DNA from: Corella eumyota
Taxonomy: Eukaryota > Chordata > Ascidiacea > Phlebobranchia > Corellidae
Assembly: GCA_963082875.1 (NCBI GenBank)
Contig: OY720103.1
Coordinates: 4,402,001 to 4,466,000 of the forward strand
DNA: 64,000 bases
Reading direction: 5' to 3'
Shown: positions 31,714-48,600 of the stretch, in pieces
Numbering within the stretch: position 1 is the stretch's first letter
Layout: every line of letters begins with the position of its first letter
Position numbers and translations under genes: made by a program
Notes under the pieces: generated by a model
The model's input: the letters and a program-made list of their open reading frames with translations, nothing else
What the model was told of the DNA's origin: nothing
The model's database searches: none

Positions 31714-32508
31714 AATTTGCTCTTTTTGTCTTGGTTTGGCTACAGAATTTTGTATTTAAAAACCCAAAATTTAATGACCTTAAAATTGAATCATTGAGTT
31801 TAAAATAAACAATTTTTTGTGTGGTTTGGTCCCAAGTAGGCTAAGACTGACTTACATGAAAAATGCTTTTTTATTTGCATTTTTTTTTCTGCTTAAGTAT
31901 AACGGTTTTGTAAAATTTTGAACCACTGTTCAAACTGCCCTTTTTTGCCCATATGACGTCATATCATTTTAAGGCGCCATATTGTTATCATGTTTTTTCG
32001 TTAAGTGCAATTATAATGTACATAATAGCTACAATTTTTTGTTCCTAGTTTGTTAGTTATTGGTTTGTAAACTGTGATTTATGTTTATAGTATTTCATTT
32101 CTGCCTATGTGTGTTTGGTACTTTTCCGTATTTTTTTGAGACATTAAAATTTAGCGAACTACCTGGTTTGTACTAAATTGACTTTACTACGTCAGGTCTT
32201 AAGTTTAAACCCTACTGCTCCCATGTTGTAGCGCCCTTGAGTAAGGCGCTATAAACAGTATAAACTCCAGCTAAGCCACACTTAATCAGCAGCATAATAT
32301 TAGCGGGCGATTTTTATCAATAATATCTCAAACTGCCAAAGGCAACTCGAGACTGGGTCGGGGTATTTGAAGTTACCTAATGTTTAGATCTAAAGTCGAC
32401 CTTCCGAAAAAGAAAAAATTAGATAAAGTAGACTTCGTTTTTTATTTACCATTCTAGAGATCTATAGAAGTGTAGCGCTAGATATCTTATGCCAGTTGCC
32501 ACCTTTAA
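31714..32508. other. Spacer from BTBD17-like end to actin promoter
   Basis: Contains the presumed BTBD17-like 3' UTR, T-rich sequence and one diverged SINE. A 'atgacgtcat' palindrome lies near 31952. No coding exon is seen. Confidence 0.6.
32166..32414 (+). mobile_element. tRNA-derived SINE, diverged
   Basis: Head with 'gtttaaaccctactgctccc', body with 'gagactgggtcggggtat', ending 'agtcgaccttccg'. The final tail is lost. It ends about 95 bp before the actin CArG box. Confidence 0.83.
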
Positions 32509-32518
32509 CCTTATAAGG
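32509..32518 (+). promoter_or_regulatory. CArG box (SRF site) of muscle actin
   Basis: CCTTATAAGG fits the consensus CC(A/T)6GG exactly. It lies 150 bp upstream of the TATA box. A near match, CCATATTAGA, sits at 32560-32569, and E-boxes CAGTTG (32493-32498) and CAACTG (32615-32620) flank the pair. This is the usual make-up of a muscle actin promoter. Confidence 0.75.
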
Positions 32519-32658
32519 TATAAAGAAGTCTATCACGTTGTTTCAATGTGGCAACATTACCATATTAGAGCGTGAGCATTTTATTGTCACCTCGTGAATA
32601 GTGTCACAAAACGCCAACTGCAAGGGTGGTAACAGCTTTGGCCTTTTTTTTCTTTGCG

Positions 32659-32666
32659 TATATAAG
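32659..32666 (+). promoter_or_regulatory. TATA box of actin gene
   Basis: TATATAAG lies about 95 bp upstream of the first splice donor (32754), so transcription should start near 32690. The 5' UTR exon would be about 32690-32754, followed by a 111-bp intron and an exon from 32866. Confidence 0.75.
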
Positions 32667-32865
32667 CAGTTAGTAATGTTCTTAGAAGTATCAGTTCAGG
32701 TTTAGCAATCAATCAGCAACAAGCAACTTCAAGCATTCTCACTAATCTAAAAAGGTAAGAACCTCTTCTTGTATATATACATACATAAAGCTATATATAT
32801 TTTGTTGATATGCATTGCTGTGTTGTAATAACAATCTTATCTGTAACAGTTTGCGTTTATTTTAG

Positions 32866-34085
<1,220 letters not shown>

Positions 34086-34566
34086 ATATTCGATTTTTTA
34101 ACTTATTTGAAATTTTCATGAAATAAAAAACTCAGCACACCAATTTTCGGCCATTTCTTTTGTTAAACAGGAAACTATAGGTGGTTCAAATGTTTTAGAA
34201 CAAATACTAACATCATGTTTCAAAACAAATATTCACAAAGATTTGAATCTTCTTACGGTACATGTAAACTATTTCAATTATATTCAAAAATGTCATTCTC
34301 AATTAGCATCATCTAAATATTGACAAAGGCCCGCGTTACCTTCAATATATTTTTTGTTATGACCTTTGTAATAGAATTAAAGTACAAAGCGACGGTGCTC
34401 TGAAAAACCCCGACGAACAATGACCGCGCATAAATAGTTTTACCAGATAGATTACGTGGGGATGTAATACTATATAATGTATTGTGTCTCGGTACAAATG
34501 GATATATTTATTTGCTGTAGTCGGGGCTTGAAGTAAGCGTTATTTTTAATATCAAATATTAAAGCC
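34086..34566. other. Spacer between actin and serine protease
   Basis: Contains the actin 3' UTR with its AATAAA (around 34123) and the protease promoter. A TATA-like TATATAA lies at 34471-34477, about 90 bp upstream of the protease ATG. There is no other reading frame worth reporting. Confidence 0.6.
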
Positions 34567-36871
<2,305 letters not shown>

Positions 36872-37304
36872 AAGGGTAAAATGTTATTGAGTTTTTCTAT
36901 ACTTTATTGTATGTAAGATTTTACCTATAGTTATTATGAAATTGCACTTTAACTTTTCATTCAACATTTTTTATTTGGATTTTTTTTAGTAGCAAATCAG
37001 TATTTTAATTTTTTTATGTTTTTTTTACCAATTTTTATCAAAGGTCAAAATATTTTTTTTGCTTTGTTCTCTATAACAATGTTTGGTTTTCAATAAATAC
37101 CACATTTTGTAATTTGATCTTTGAATTTGCGAAAACAAGTACTATGTCTTTTGTTGAAAAGGGCTTTTTACCGATCAACTTACTTATTTACCTTTTTATA
37201 TTCAAAAGTTTTTTTTTATGGTTATAGTTTTTATTGACAATTAAGATACACTAATCACCACGCGAAACATTGAAATTTTACAGTTTTTTTTATCCATGCT
37301 GTTT
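36872..37304. other. Convergent 3' ends of protease and alpha-tubulin
   Basis: Very T-rich. An AATAAA near 37092 on plus fits the protease mRNA, and the complement of 'tttatt' near 37230 gives AATAAA on minus for tubulin. There is no coding signal. Confidence 0.6.
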
Positions 37305-39372
<2,068 letters not shown>

Positions 39373-40388
39373 TCTGTATTCTCTGTCTTGCACTAGATAA
39401 TAGATTAAACAAGTTTGTTATAGTATTTAACTATAAGAGAACCGATAAAGCTACAGTACGTTACGACGTGTTGCTTTACTAGTAAAAAATATAATATATG
39501 CACGCTTTGCAGTTGCTTTTATAACAAGGAAAAGACGGCGTTCTAATTTGAAATTGCGCAAGAACAATAGAGAGAAAGAAAAGTTGTCTCCAGAGAGAAT
39601 ATTGATTTTCACTCGCGCAGATGCCGTGATGTTTTCTTTTATTAATTTTTAATTTTATTAAGCAACTGTTATTCGTATTCAATGGCGTTTCCCTGAAGAA
39701 TTTGATTTGTGTTTGGTGCTGATGTGGTGTTCTATATTACAGATATGCCAATGTGATGTTAGATTTATCTTTATTTTTAAAACAATAAGCTATACCCCAA
39801 TATATTTGACCAATATAGGTTTTATCCACCTAATATACTTGGTTTTATAAGTAATTCTAGATGTTAAACTGTGGGTTTTGTTATAACACATTTTATTGTG
39901 ATCACAAGACACTGTCGTTGGGCAGGGATTTTTGTTTTTTTTTCTCTTTGAACTATTACGTGCCTGGGAGATATGCGCAGACGACAGACAACATATGCAT
40001 AATTGATAAGCGTCGCTTGAAAATGACGTCATATTTTTTTAAATTTAGCAAATACTTTGGTAAAAAGTAATAATTTATAAACATTTTGAAAATTCGTTTT
40101 CTTTTACCATATTTATATGTTATGTGTTAAAAACTTATGTTTAAATATATTTACGCTCGGTATTTTCTTTACCTAATACAGAAAATTTATTATAGCTCAC
40201 AGCAAAAATCGGTAAGTCATAAATAATTTAAACCGAAAAAACGGGATTTTTGTAAAATTTTGTTTGTCATAAAATCGATTTGAAAATTGAAGGAAGTAAA
40301 ATACGTTTTAGCAATCAAGATTTCTAGTAAACCAATGCAAAAAAAGCTTTTGCATATCCTTATATAACACAATATTTAAGAATGCTAG
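39373..40388. other. Tubulin promoter and 3' flank of the oxidase gene
   Basis: About 1 kb without a credible reading frame. The part near 39373-39470 holds the tubulin 5' UTR and promoter. The rest is AT-rich. Confidence 0.55.
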
Positions 40389-43300
40389 TTATTTATAAGT
40401 AACTACAAGTGATACAAGATAAAAAAAAACACCAAAAAACAAAGTGCTTAATGTAGGTGATATGATAGGAACACCGCCTCCTTGATTACTTGGCCCATCC
40501 CAGTCGCCACATTGCGGAAAGTTTTCAGGAATTCCTATGACGTCATCAGTGTTGCCAACTCGAAACGCGACGTTCATTCCTAATAAATAAAACCGTGTTA
40601 TTTGTATGCAAGCTTATGATTTGTCATTTTTTTGACCAATAAAATATTTATGATAACAAAGGTAACGGGAGACTAAGTATAGATAATAATATTATGTCTT
40701 TTTTTTTTTTATATATAAATTTATCCTCGATGTGGGAAAGTCGACTGCGCGACTTAAACATAGAGTAACATCAGTTACTCCGACCCAGTCTCGAATTGCC
40801 TGTGGCAGTTTGGGATATTATAGAGACTATAATTGCCCGGTAATTATGCTGCTGATTAAGTGCTGGCTCAGCAGGAGTTTATACCGTTTTATAGCACCTT
40901 ACTCAAGGGCGCTACAGCATGAGATCAGTGGGGATTGAACCCACAGCCTCATGTGTGGTGTAGCAAGAGTTCTTACCACTACATCACACTGCCGGTAAAT
41001 TATTATTATTAAGAATTTACCTGCGGCTAAATGAAACGATAGATGGCAATGAAAAGACCAAACGCCAGGGTTATCGCTCATAAAACGCAAGATAGTGTAG
41101 CCACCGTCAGGGACGATCACACTATCTTTAATAACAGGTCTATTAAAGTTATATGGTATACCCCCGCTGGCATGTAGTTCCTGCATTTGGTTAAGACTGA
41201 GTTGGCTACTAACCCTGGGAATTAATAGAACATGGTAAGCTTAATGTAGAATTTGTGACATGTAAAGGGAAAGTAAAGTACATAAGAGCATATTAAGAAA
41301 GAAAGCTGACGTTACCTGTCCATTGCCACAACTACGAAATGTTGCCCGTGCAAATGCATCGGGTGTCCAGCATTAAACGTAACTCCCTCGTCGAAAACAA
41401 CAAGTTCTATTAACTCTCCTATACCCACACTAAACACTTGAGAACACAAGCAAAACTAAAACATGGAATAATATTGTTTAGTAGAAGATAGTGAATATAC
41501 AAGACAAAAATCAAAAAAGTCTCTTTCTTGCATTATATTATGTAATATGAAAAGATATGCATTAACTGTTAGGCCGTATCCTTTTAAGATACTGCATACT
41601 AGTTCAGTATTAAAAAAAAAAAAAACTGTATTAATATCTAAGGGATATACAATGTAAAGAAGTGGTCAAAACACTTGGTTTTACTACACGAGATCTTGCG
41701 GGTTTGATCTCTGACGTTACTCTATGTTTAGGTCGTAAAGTCGACCTCCCTAATCAAGAATAAATAAACGTAAAAAATACTTTAAACTATTTTCCATACC
41801 TCGCTGTTAGGCACGTTTTTCCCCGTCGCTGAATTACAGATTCCTGATTTGTTGACGTCATTATACTGTGTCAAAAAAGGCGACGAGGGGTCCTTCCACG
41901 TGATGTTGTTAATCTGAGGCGAATACAATTCGTCATTTCTTGGAACGAACGAGATTGGGTAGAGCTCCGGATCATTGTAAACTGGATTGTTAATCTATGA
42001 ACAATAAAATGTAAATCTAATAATGTAACTATTAGGTCTAAGGGCTTTTGCCAAGACATACGTTAAGCTACCCTTGTTTGATTCTCACTGTTTTCTTGTT
42101 GTATTTTACATAGCTTACAAGCTATATATCTTAATTATCCTTACCATGCCAAAAACAAATAAAAAGTTAATAATCAGACAACATATCAAAATAAGTTCAA
42201 AAACTAAAATCAAGTAAAATCTCTGACATTTACCTTTTTAAAATCAAAGCCTAGAAAAAACACATGATCTGGGGTCCCCTTAATTCTATCGTCTGTGGGG
42301 TAACTACTTGTCAGTGACGTCACAAACAGTGTATCTGGGTCGTTAAAGGGTGGGTTGAGAGGATTTAATGGATTTGTGTAATTGCCTGGAAGAGTAGTTG
42401 GTCTGGTACCTTCGGGAATGGACGAGTATCTGCATAATAGAAAAAAAAATTTGAAGTTTGTGTTTGTTTTATTTTGTTTATGTGCTAATATTGAGAAATT
42501 TCCAACCTTATGATGGCCTTCTGTGATTGGTTACGGCAGTCCGCCAAACCTTGGACTCTTAGCCAATAAGAACTCGCCGCTTTGTTGGCTGACAAAACAA
42601 AATCAAACGTCTCGCCTCCATGGAGAACTAACGACGTCACTTCGAAGGGCGTGACGTCACTTCCGTCGGTTGCTATCACAGTGAGGTTGTGCTCGTCGAC
42701 AGTTAGCTGACGAAATACAAATAAGATTAAGTTACTACCATCTATTATTGATTGAAGTATTACCTCTAAGATTACCAATATTGAATGATTTACCTGTAAT
42801 AAAATTAGAAATTGACATTTATTATATATTCAAAGTCCAAAAAAAGTTGGTTTTTATTGTAAACATTGCACATTTTTGTTTAACTTTTGGATTAACGTCA
42901 CTCTTTAAATTTTATCACAAAGTTTGTATTGAGAAAATACCTGAAATGGGCAAAAGACGGCCGCGTTGTTGATCATACGAAATCTGTATCTTAAACCCTT
43001 TTCGACTACAAATTCTTCAAGGGGAGGTTGCACAGTCCCGTTCTCCTACAACAATATAACAAGTATATTCATAGGTTGTTGTAGCACACTATAAACTATA
43101 TAGCACATAACAATATCTGGGACATTCTATTAAAACGGACAGCTACTGCTATTTACAGTAAGTAACCTTCAAGAAAAATTTAGGAAGAACTATCTGTAGT
43201 TTTTTATGTTTTGTACCTGATAATTAAATTCTCCTTTTCCGTTAATCAGTATACTCTCCCCTTTGTTGTTACCAGATGAATGGTGATGCTGGACGTATTT

Positions 43301-44757
43301 TTCCATGGTAGTCTGGTGCAACCAATCACCGACCATAAGCGTGTATTTATCTGGAAATGGTAAATATTTATGAACAACCATTTTAAGCGTTGGTAGAATA
43401 GCAATACTTAGAATTTGGTCAAAACAAAAACATGTCTTTGTGTATTTTAAGGCTATTATTTTTTAGCAATGATTGTTTGCTATAGCTACATTGCAGTTAT
43501 ATACCTATATCATAAAGTTCACGGTTGGGGTTTTTATCTAAAGCGGTTTTGACAATTAAAGTCCCAGCAACTCCATCAGAACGTTGAAAGCCGTCATGTG
43601 AGTGCCACCAATGCGTTCCTTGAAAAAACATTTTTTTAACTATTATTCTTAGGTGGAAATTCAAAGAATAACTGTACGTAGAATTTAACTAAGTCAACTT
43701 TATATTTATTTAAAAGCTCTTACGAGTGTTTTGACCTTCTTAGACCATGCTTTAATTGAGTGGTCAATATTGTTATCAAGTTGTACGCCTTAATATTCAT
43801 ATCGCAAACATACCAAATTACTCATACTTAGAATGATTTGCATTAAGGTTTTTTTAAATTGTTTATTTTTAGCTAAAAATATATTTGCCTTGGGCCCGCG
43901 AAAAGTTAAAAGAATTATCCTTACCTGGTGGATTTGCCTTAAATCTGTAAGTGAATGCAGTTTTGATTGGTATTGGACACTGAGTTACCATAGGTACGCC
44001 GTCCATCCACTGAGTACCGACTTGGTAAATACCATGCCAATGTATGGCGGTCCCTTCACCGTTTTCAAGCATGTTAAGCACCCGCACGACTATGGTATCC
44101 TCATGGCATACCTATGTTCCAAGATTTAAAACAACTTAAGCACATGAAAAGTAATATATTTAAAACTTAATTGTTACTTTAAAATTTGTAGTTTGGTTTA
44201 CGTAATTTATTGACTAGTTTTAAATTGTTTTTTGTTCTTTTGAAATGCGTTTGTAGTATTGCGGTTGAAAGGGATGTAATGTATTGGTCAAATTACGGTA
44301 ATTGCCGGGCCTGGTAGCATTCGATTGACCACAGTAATTGCCCGAACGACCCCGTCTGCCGCAATACAATGTTCTCTTGAGCAATCTGTTTTGTTCATTG
44401 GACAATTATAGCACGCTTTTGATAAAGTTGAATACCTATAACATAACATAAATAAATGTTTTTGAGCATTTTTTTGACGTTTAAATAAAATGCTTACTTA
44501 CCATTCTAAAGTGAAATCATACTCGCATGTCATTGGTTTAGAACCGTCACAGTCTCTATCGCATGGATGACCTTTAAAAATTATTAAAAAATGTTATTTG
44601 AGCCTTATACCGTAAATATTAAAACCACATTTGTTTGATGTTCTAAGCACAAAGCAACCGCCTTTTGCTTGTAAACAATGCATTTTTTAGTCTTACCTGT
44701 ACAAAGGAAAAAACAAATAGAAAGTAAAATTAGTAGGCGAAATATTTTCGAATCCAT
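40389..44757 (-). CDS. Laccase-like multicopper oxidase with membrane-anchor-like tail (13 exons)
   Basis: Predicted exons: 44757-44697, 44571-44502, 44435-44297, 44111-43925, 43618-43505, 43350-43217, 43045-42941, 42706-42507, 42429-42234, 41994-41800, 41455-41316, 41214-41021, 40579-40389, giving 641 aa with all phases matching. A signal peptide (FRLLILLSICFFLCTG) precedes a Cys-rich segment (HPCDRDCDG, CYNCPMNKTDC) like that of insect laccases. The four copper motifs are all present: HWHG, HWWHSH, HPMHLHGQH and HCHLSFHLAAGM; the last gives Met as the axial type-1 copper ligand. The protein ends with a hydrophobic stretch (STLFFGVFFYLVSLVVTYK) that could be a GPI signal or a membrane anchor. 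It should oxidise phenols or metal ions with reduction of oxygen to water at the cell surface. Substrate unknown; phenol or catechol oxidation linked to tunic or pigment is speculative. Confidence 0.93.
40704..40998 (-). mobile_element. tRNA-derived SINE, near-consensus
   Basis: From 'ataaatttatcctcgatg' to 'ctacatcacactgccggt', in the last intron of the oxidase gene, about 25 bp from exon 12. Confidence 0.93.
41648..41772 (+). mobile_element. Short SINE lacking the body
   Basis: The head ('gaagtggtcaaaacacttgg', 'gcgggtttgatctc') joins to the distal part ('gacgttactctatgttta', 'cctaatcaagaataaata'), skipping about 170 bp. Located in oxidase intron 10. Confidence 0.75.
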
Positions 44758-45677
44758 TCTGCTATGATCTCCCAAAATACTTTAACACGAAAACATGTAT
44801 GAACAAAAAATTCTGAATCACACAATTTAAAATTAATATTACAAATTAAAGGCTTTATTAAACCCTAACTTTATAATCTAACCTAATAAAATAACCTAAA
44901 AACTTTGCTTTCAACTTTAAAAACTTTGTTCATCTGTAACAACTATCTTTAACACAATTTTTATTTTTAAATTATTCCTTTAAACTTTGAGATAATTAAA
45001 AAATGACACAAGATCTACAACTATTTTTTATTTTCTGATGTATATTTACACATGCGTTCAAAGGCTGGTTATTTAATAAATGTAAACGGTTTAAAAATTA
45101 ATCTCGCCCAAAATTTGTCTGCCCGCAAGTCTTTTTTCTCGCCCGTGCACCCGCGGTGACCGAATCACCGGAAATTAACAACTATTTACTTCAAATAAAA
45201 AAACACCTCATTTTTGAATGTGCTTGAATGACGTAATTAATTTATGCATTGCTATGTTGGTGTAGTTCAAATGAGGTAACAGAATTAATTTAACTTTATT
45301 ATTAATGATTGTATATAAGGCAATGTTCCTCTTTATCCTGGGTTTGGTAACCATGCCATAACATACTTAAAATCCTTATGTTAACATTAATATTTGTAGC
45401 ATGTTTTAAATCGTGAAATTAATTTTGTAATTTTTTTCTGTCGCAGTAATTTAATATTTAATATATATCTTATTATTTAGTGTCATTGATGCCCTTAAAA
45501 ACAAAATAAAATAAAATCTTAAAGCAGTTTTTGCGAATATTTCATAGTGTTATTTTAAATTTAAAAACATCTTTGCCTTATCGCTTGAAGCATATTAAAA
45601 CACTTTATTTTCGGATTGTGGCAGTGTGTATTATATAAAAAGCAAATTTAAACAAAAAACATTAAAAATATATAGAT
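44758..45677. other. Spacer between oxidase promoter and DSEL-like 3' end
   Basis: AT-rich. Contains the oxidase promoter and, at about 45345-45515, one copy of a dispersed repeat also seen at about 60355-60520. There is no gene. Confidence 0.55.
45345..45515. repeat. Dispersed repeat, copy 1 (unknown family)
   Basis: About 170 bp sharing ordered blocks with 60355-60520: 'accatgccataa', 'agcatgttttaaatc', 'aaattaattttgtaattttt', 'gtcgcagtaat' and 'ttaaaaacaaaa'. It has no tRNA-like head and no obvious coding content. Confidence 0.65.
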
Positions 45678-48600
45678 TTAAATATATCCCAAGGATTGCA
45701 TAACACTGGCGCATATTTTGTTGATCGTAGCAACATTTTTCGTCGTGAGTTTGGTTTTCCACTGTAGGTGATAGTTTTCGTGGATTGGCCCTTCATACCT
45801 AAGGTTGTGGTAACCGCTTCGCACCGCTCTGCACATACAAAAACAAAGAGAAATATAAACCGGCGTTCCAACATGTTATAAGTAGGTAATAAATGTGTTT
45901 TCTTTTATAAGCAATTTAATAACAAGTACTATCTTTTTTAAAAAGCAAATCTGCCATTGTACTTATTATATATAATAGCTTATGTTACCTGGTTAATCGA
46001 TTGATTTGTGGAACTGATATTGTAATCCCCATTCGTCTTAGTATTGCCTCGGCTGCGTATTTAGGATTCTTAATTAAATCTTCAAATCTTACAATTTGGA
46101 AAGATCTGGCGTTCCTTATCATAGTAGCGGTATTTTCAGCCCAAATTTGTGCTAATTCCTCGACAACACTGCCTGCAATATGATCTTTTCTGTATTCCCA
46201 TGGTAACCAAGATGGATCGGGGCAGTTTAAGGTATCACGACCAACATAGTTATGTAAAATGTTCTTTTGCCTAAAAATGAGGATAATTAAACTTGACCGA
46301 AACATAAACAACATACAATTACCGCGCACGAACTTGTGTGAAAATAACAATGTTCGCGGGCGCGCCATACTTGCAAGTTTTCCAAAGGAAAGTTTTCCAT
46401 TTTTTTGTACAGTTTAAAATGAAAAATTAAGTAGGCTATACTGCTATAATAAGTAGAACTAGTTTAGGTATTTGTGTAAGCACATGTTTAGTAACAAAGC
46501 CGTAAGGGCAAAGCGTAGCAGTGCAAAATCAAAGCAATAACCAAGAAACAAAACTAGCTGTTTACTGCATTCAATACTGCTTCAAGCCGAAAAGTCCGTT
46601 AATATTAAAAGCTTTGCAAGTAAGAATGATCATTTATTGTGTTAATAAGAATATTTATTTGTTTATTGCATTTTTTTGTAGTAAAAATATCTTAAAAAAT
46701 GATATATATAACCTATGCTACGGTTTTTAAAAAATATATATACCATAAAAGTTGGCGCTTCGTCAAATCGTCACGAATGAGTGAGTAGATCCAGTCACGT
46801 GGGTCGCGAACTACAATGATGATTCTTGACGAATGACCAACAACTTTCTGTAGCCATTGTATCTGTAAAAAATTATATTGTATATGTATAAAATATGATA
46901 GCAAATTTGCTTTTAATTGATATTTTTCTGACAACAACAACATGCTTTGCAAATGTTAAGGTAGTTTACCTTTGAATTCCAAAACCCAGACTCTAAATTA
47001 AACGCGAATTGCATCGACTTGTCGTGCTCGCGAAATTGCCTTCTCATACGCTGAACGTGTTCGTTGTCTTCCTTCAGATTGTTAAGAAAAGCAAGGGGTT
47101 CAGTGTACATTGAACTGAACCAGCCCGCGGTAGTCACGTAGCTCTGTGGGTAAACGTTAAGCAAATTTGATTATTAGGTGTTTTATGTAACAATTTATAA
47201 AAAGAACGAAATGACAGTTTTTAATAAAATGGGATTTACAGGAACTAGGCAAATTTATTACCGGTACAAGGGTTAGTAGTAATAGTCTTGGGGTAACTTT
47301 TTAATTGTACTTCTACTTTTTTTTAAATGTGTTACAAACTACGTAATATTATGCTGTAAATTCCTTTAAATAATAAACCCCTAAAAGTACCTTTAGGTTA
47401 TTTTTTGGCCAGTAGCAAGGGTCGTATCGCGAACTATCGAAATCCGAAGGAATGTTAACGTCGTAGGTTGACATGTACAGAAAATCCGACGAGTTTTGAA
47501 AAATCATCTCCATCAACTCGGCTCCCGAACCCGAAAGTGACGTAATAAATACTGTCGGAGGTTGGTTAAACGTTCGGTTTTCACTGAACAACAGTTAAAT
47601 TTTTTTTCATTATTTTTTAGCAATTAATATGTAACGTTCACAAAAAAAGATTTTTAATTATTTTTTTTAAGTACATTGGTTGATCTATGTCGCAGAAAAT
47701 TTCGTCTTTTTTGTACACGATTTTGTCGCAAGTCATACAACCAAGTTGAAGCAAAGTCGTCACCCAAACAAGACTTCCTACCACCAACACGCTGCGTACG
47801 AAGCATCTACAAATTTAAGATCACTTGATTAAAATAGCAGGCAACATGGTGTAGTGGTAAAAACACTTGCTACACCACCATGAGTTCGTGGGTTAAATCC
47901 CCACTGCTCTTTTGCTGTAGCGCCCTTGAGTAAGTCACTATAAACGGTACGAACTCCTGCTGAGCCAACACTTAATCAGCAGCATAATTACCGGGCAATT
48001 ATATCTATATATTATTCCAAACTGCTACAGGCAACTCGAGACTGGGTCGGAGTAAATGATATTAGCCTATGTTTAGGTCGCCCATTCGACCTTCCCACAT
48101 CGAGGATAAAGATATATACAAAAAAAATATATTGTGTTGTATTTTTTATGTGAACTGCTTTTTTAACAACTTGTTAAATTTTACCTCTTTTTTGGTTGAA
48201 AAAGCAGCCTCCTTTGCGCCCAAAACAAGAAACAAAACAGCACCAAAAACGTTGTTACATTTAACATCAGCAAATTGCTGAGACCGGTTGAGGTTTCAGC
48301 CGTCGTAGTTTCGTCAACAACTACCAAGTCCTCTTTCGGTGATGTCATTGGTTTGTAGGACGTCATCACCGATCTCACAAATGTAGTCACTGAGTCCGCG
48401 TCGACAGCGTGACATCGGTTGCCAACTTCCGTCGTCTTATCCATCCCGAAGAAATGTTTCTCATCATCTACTGTCAGTTTAAGATATCCACCAAAGCCCA
48501 GGTCTCGCATGCGTCTACTAGCAGATGCAGTAAGGGACGCCGCGCTTATATTGTACTCCAACCCGTCCACAACGACAGTCATGTGTAGTGCGTGCTTGTC

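Noticed and set aside
31479-31808. 109-codon frame overlapping the last BTBD17-like exon
   Set aside because: The other frame (31503-31713) continues the conserved family sequence in phase; this one is a by-product of high GC content.
39861-40070. 69-codon plus-strand frame between tubulin and the oxidase gene
   Set aside because: Biased, low-complexity translation without a family match, splice partners or codon bias; treated as chance.
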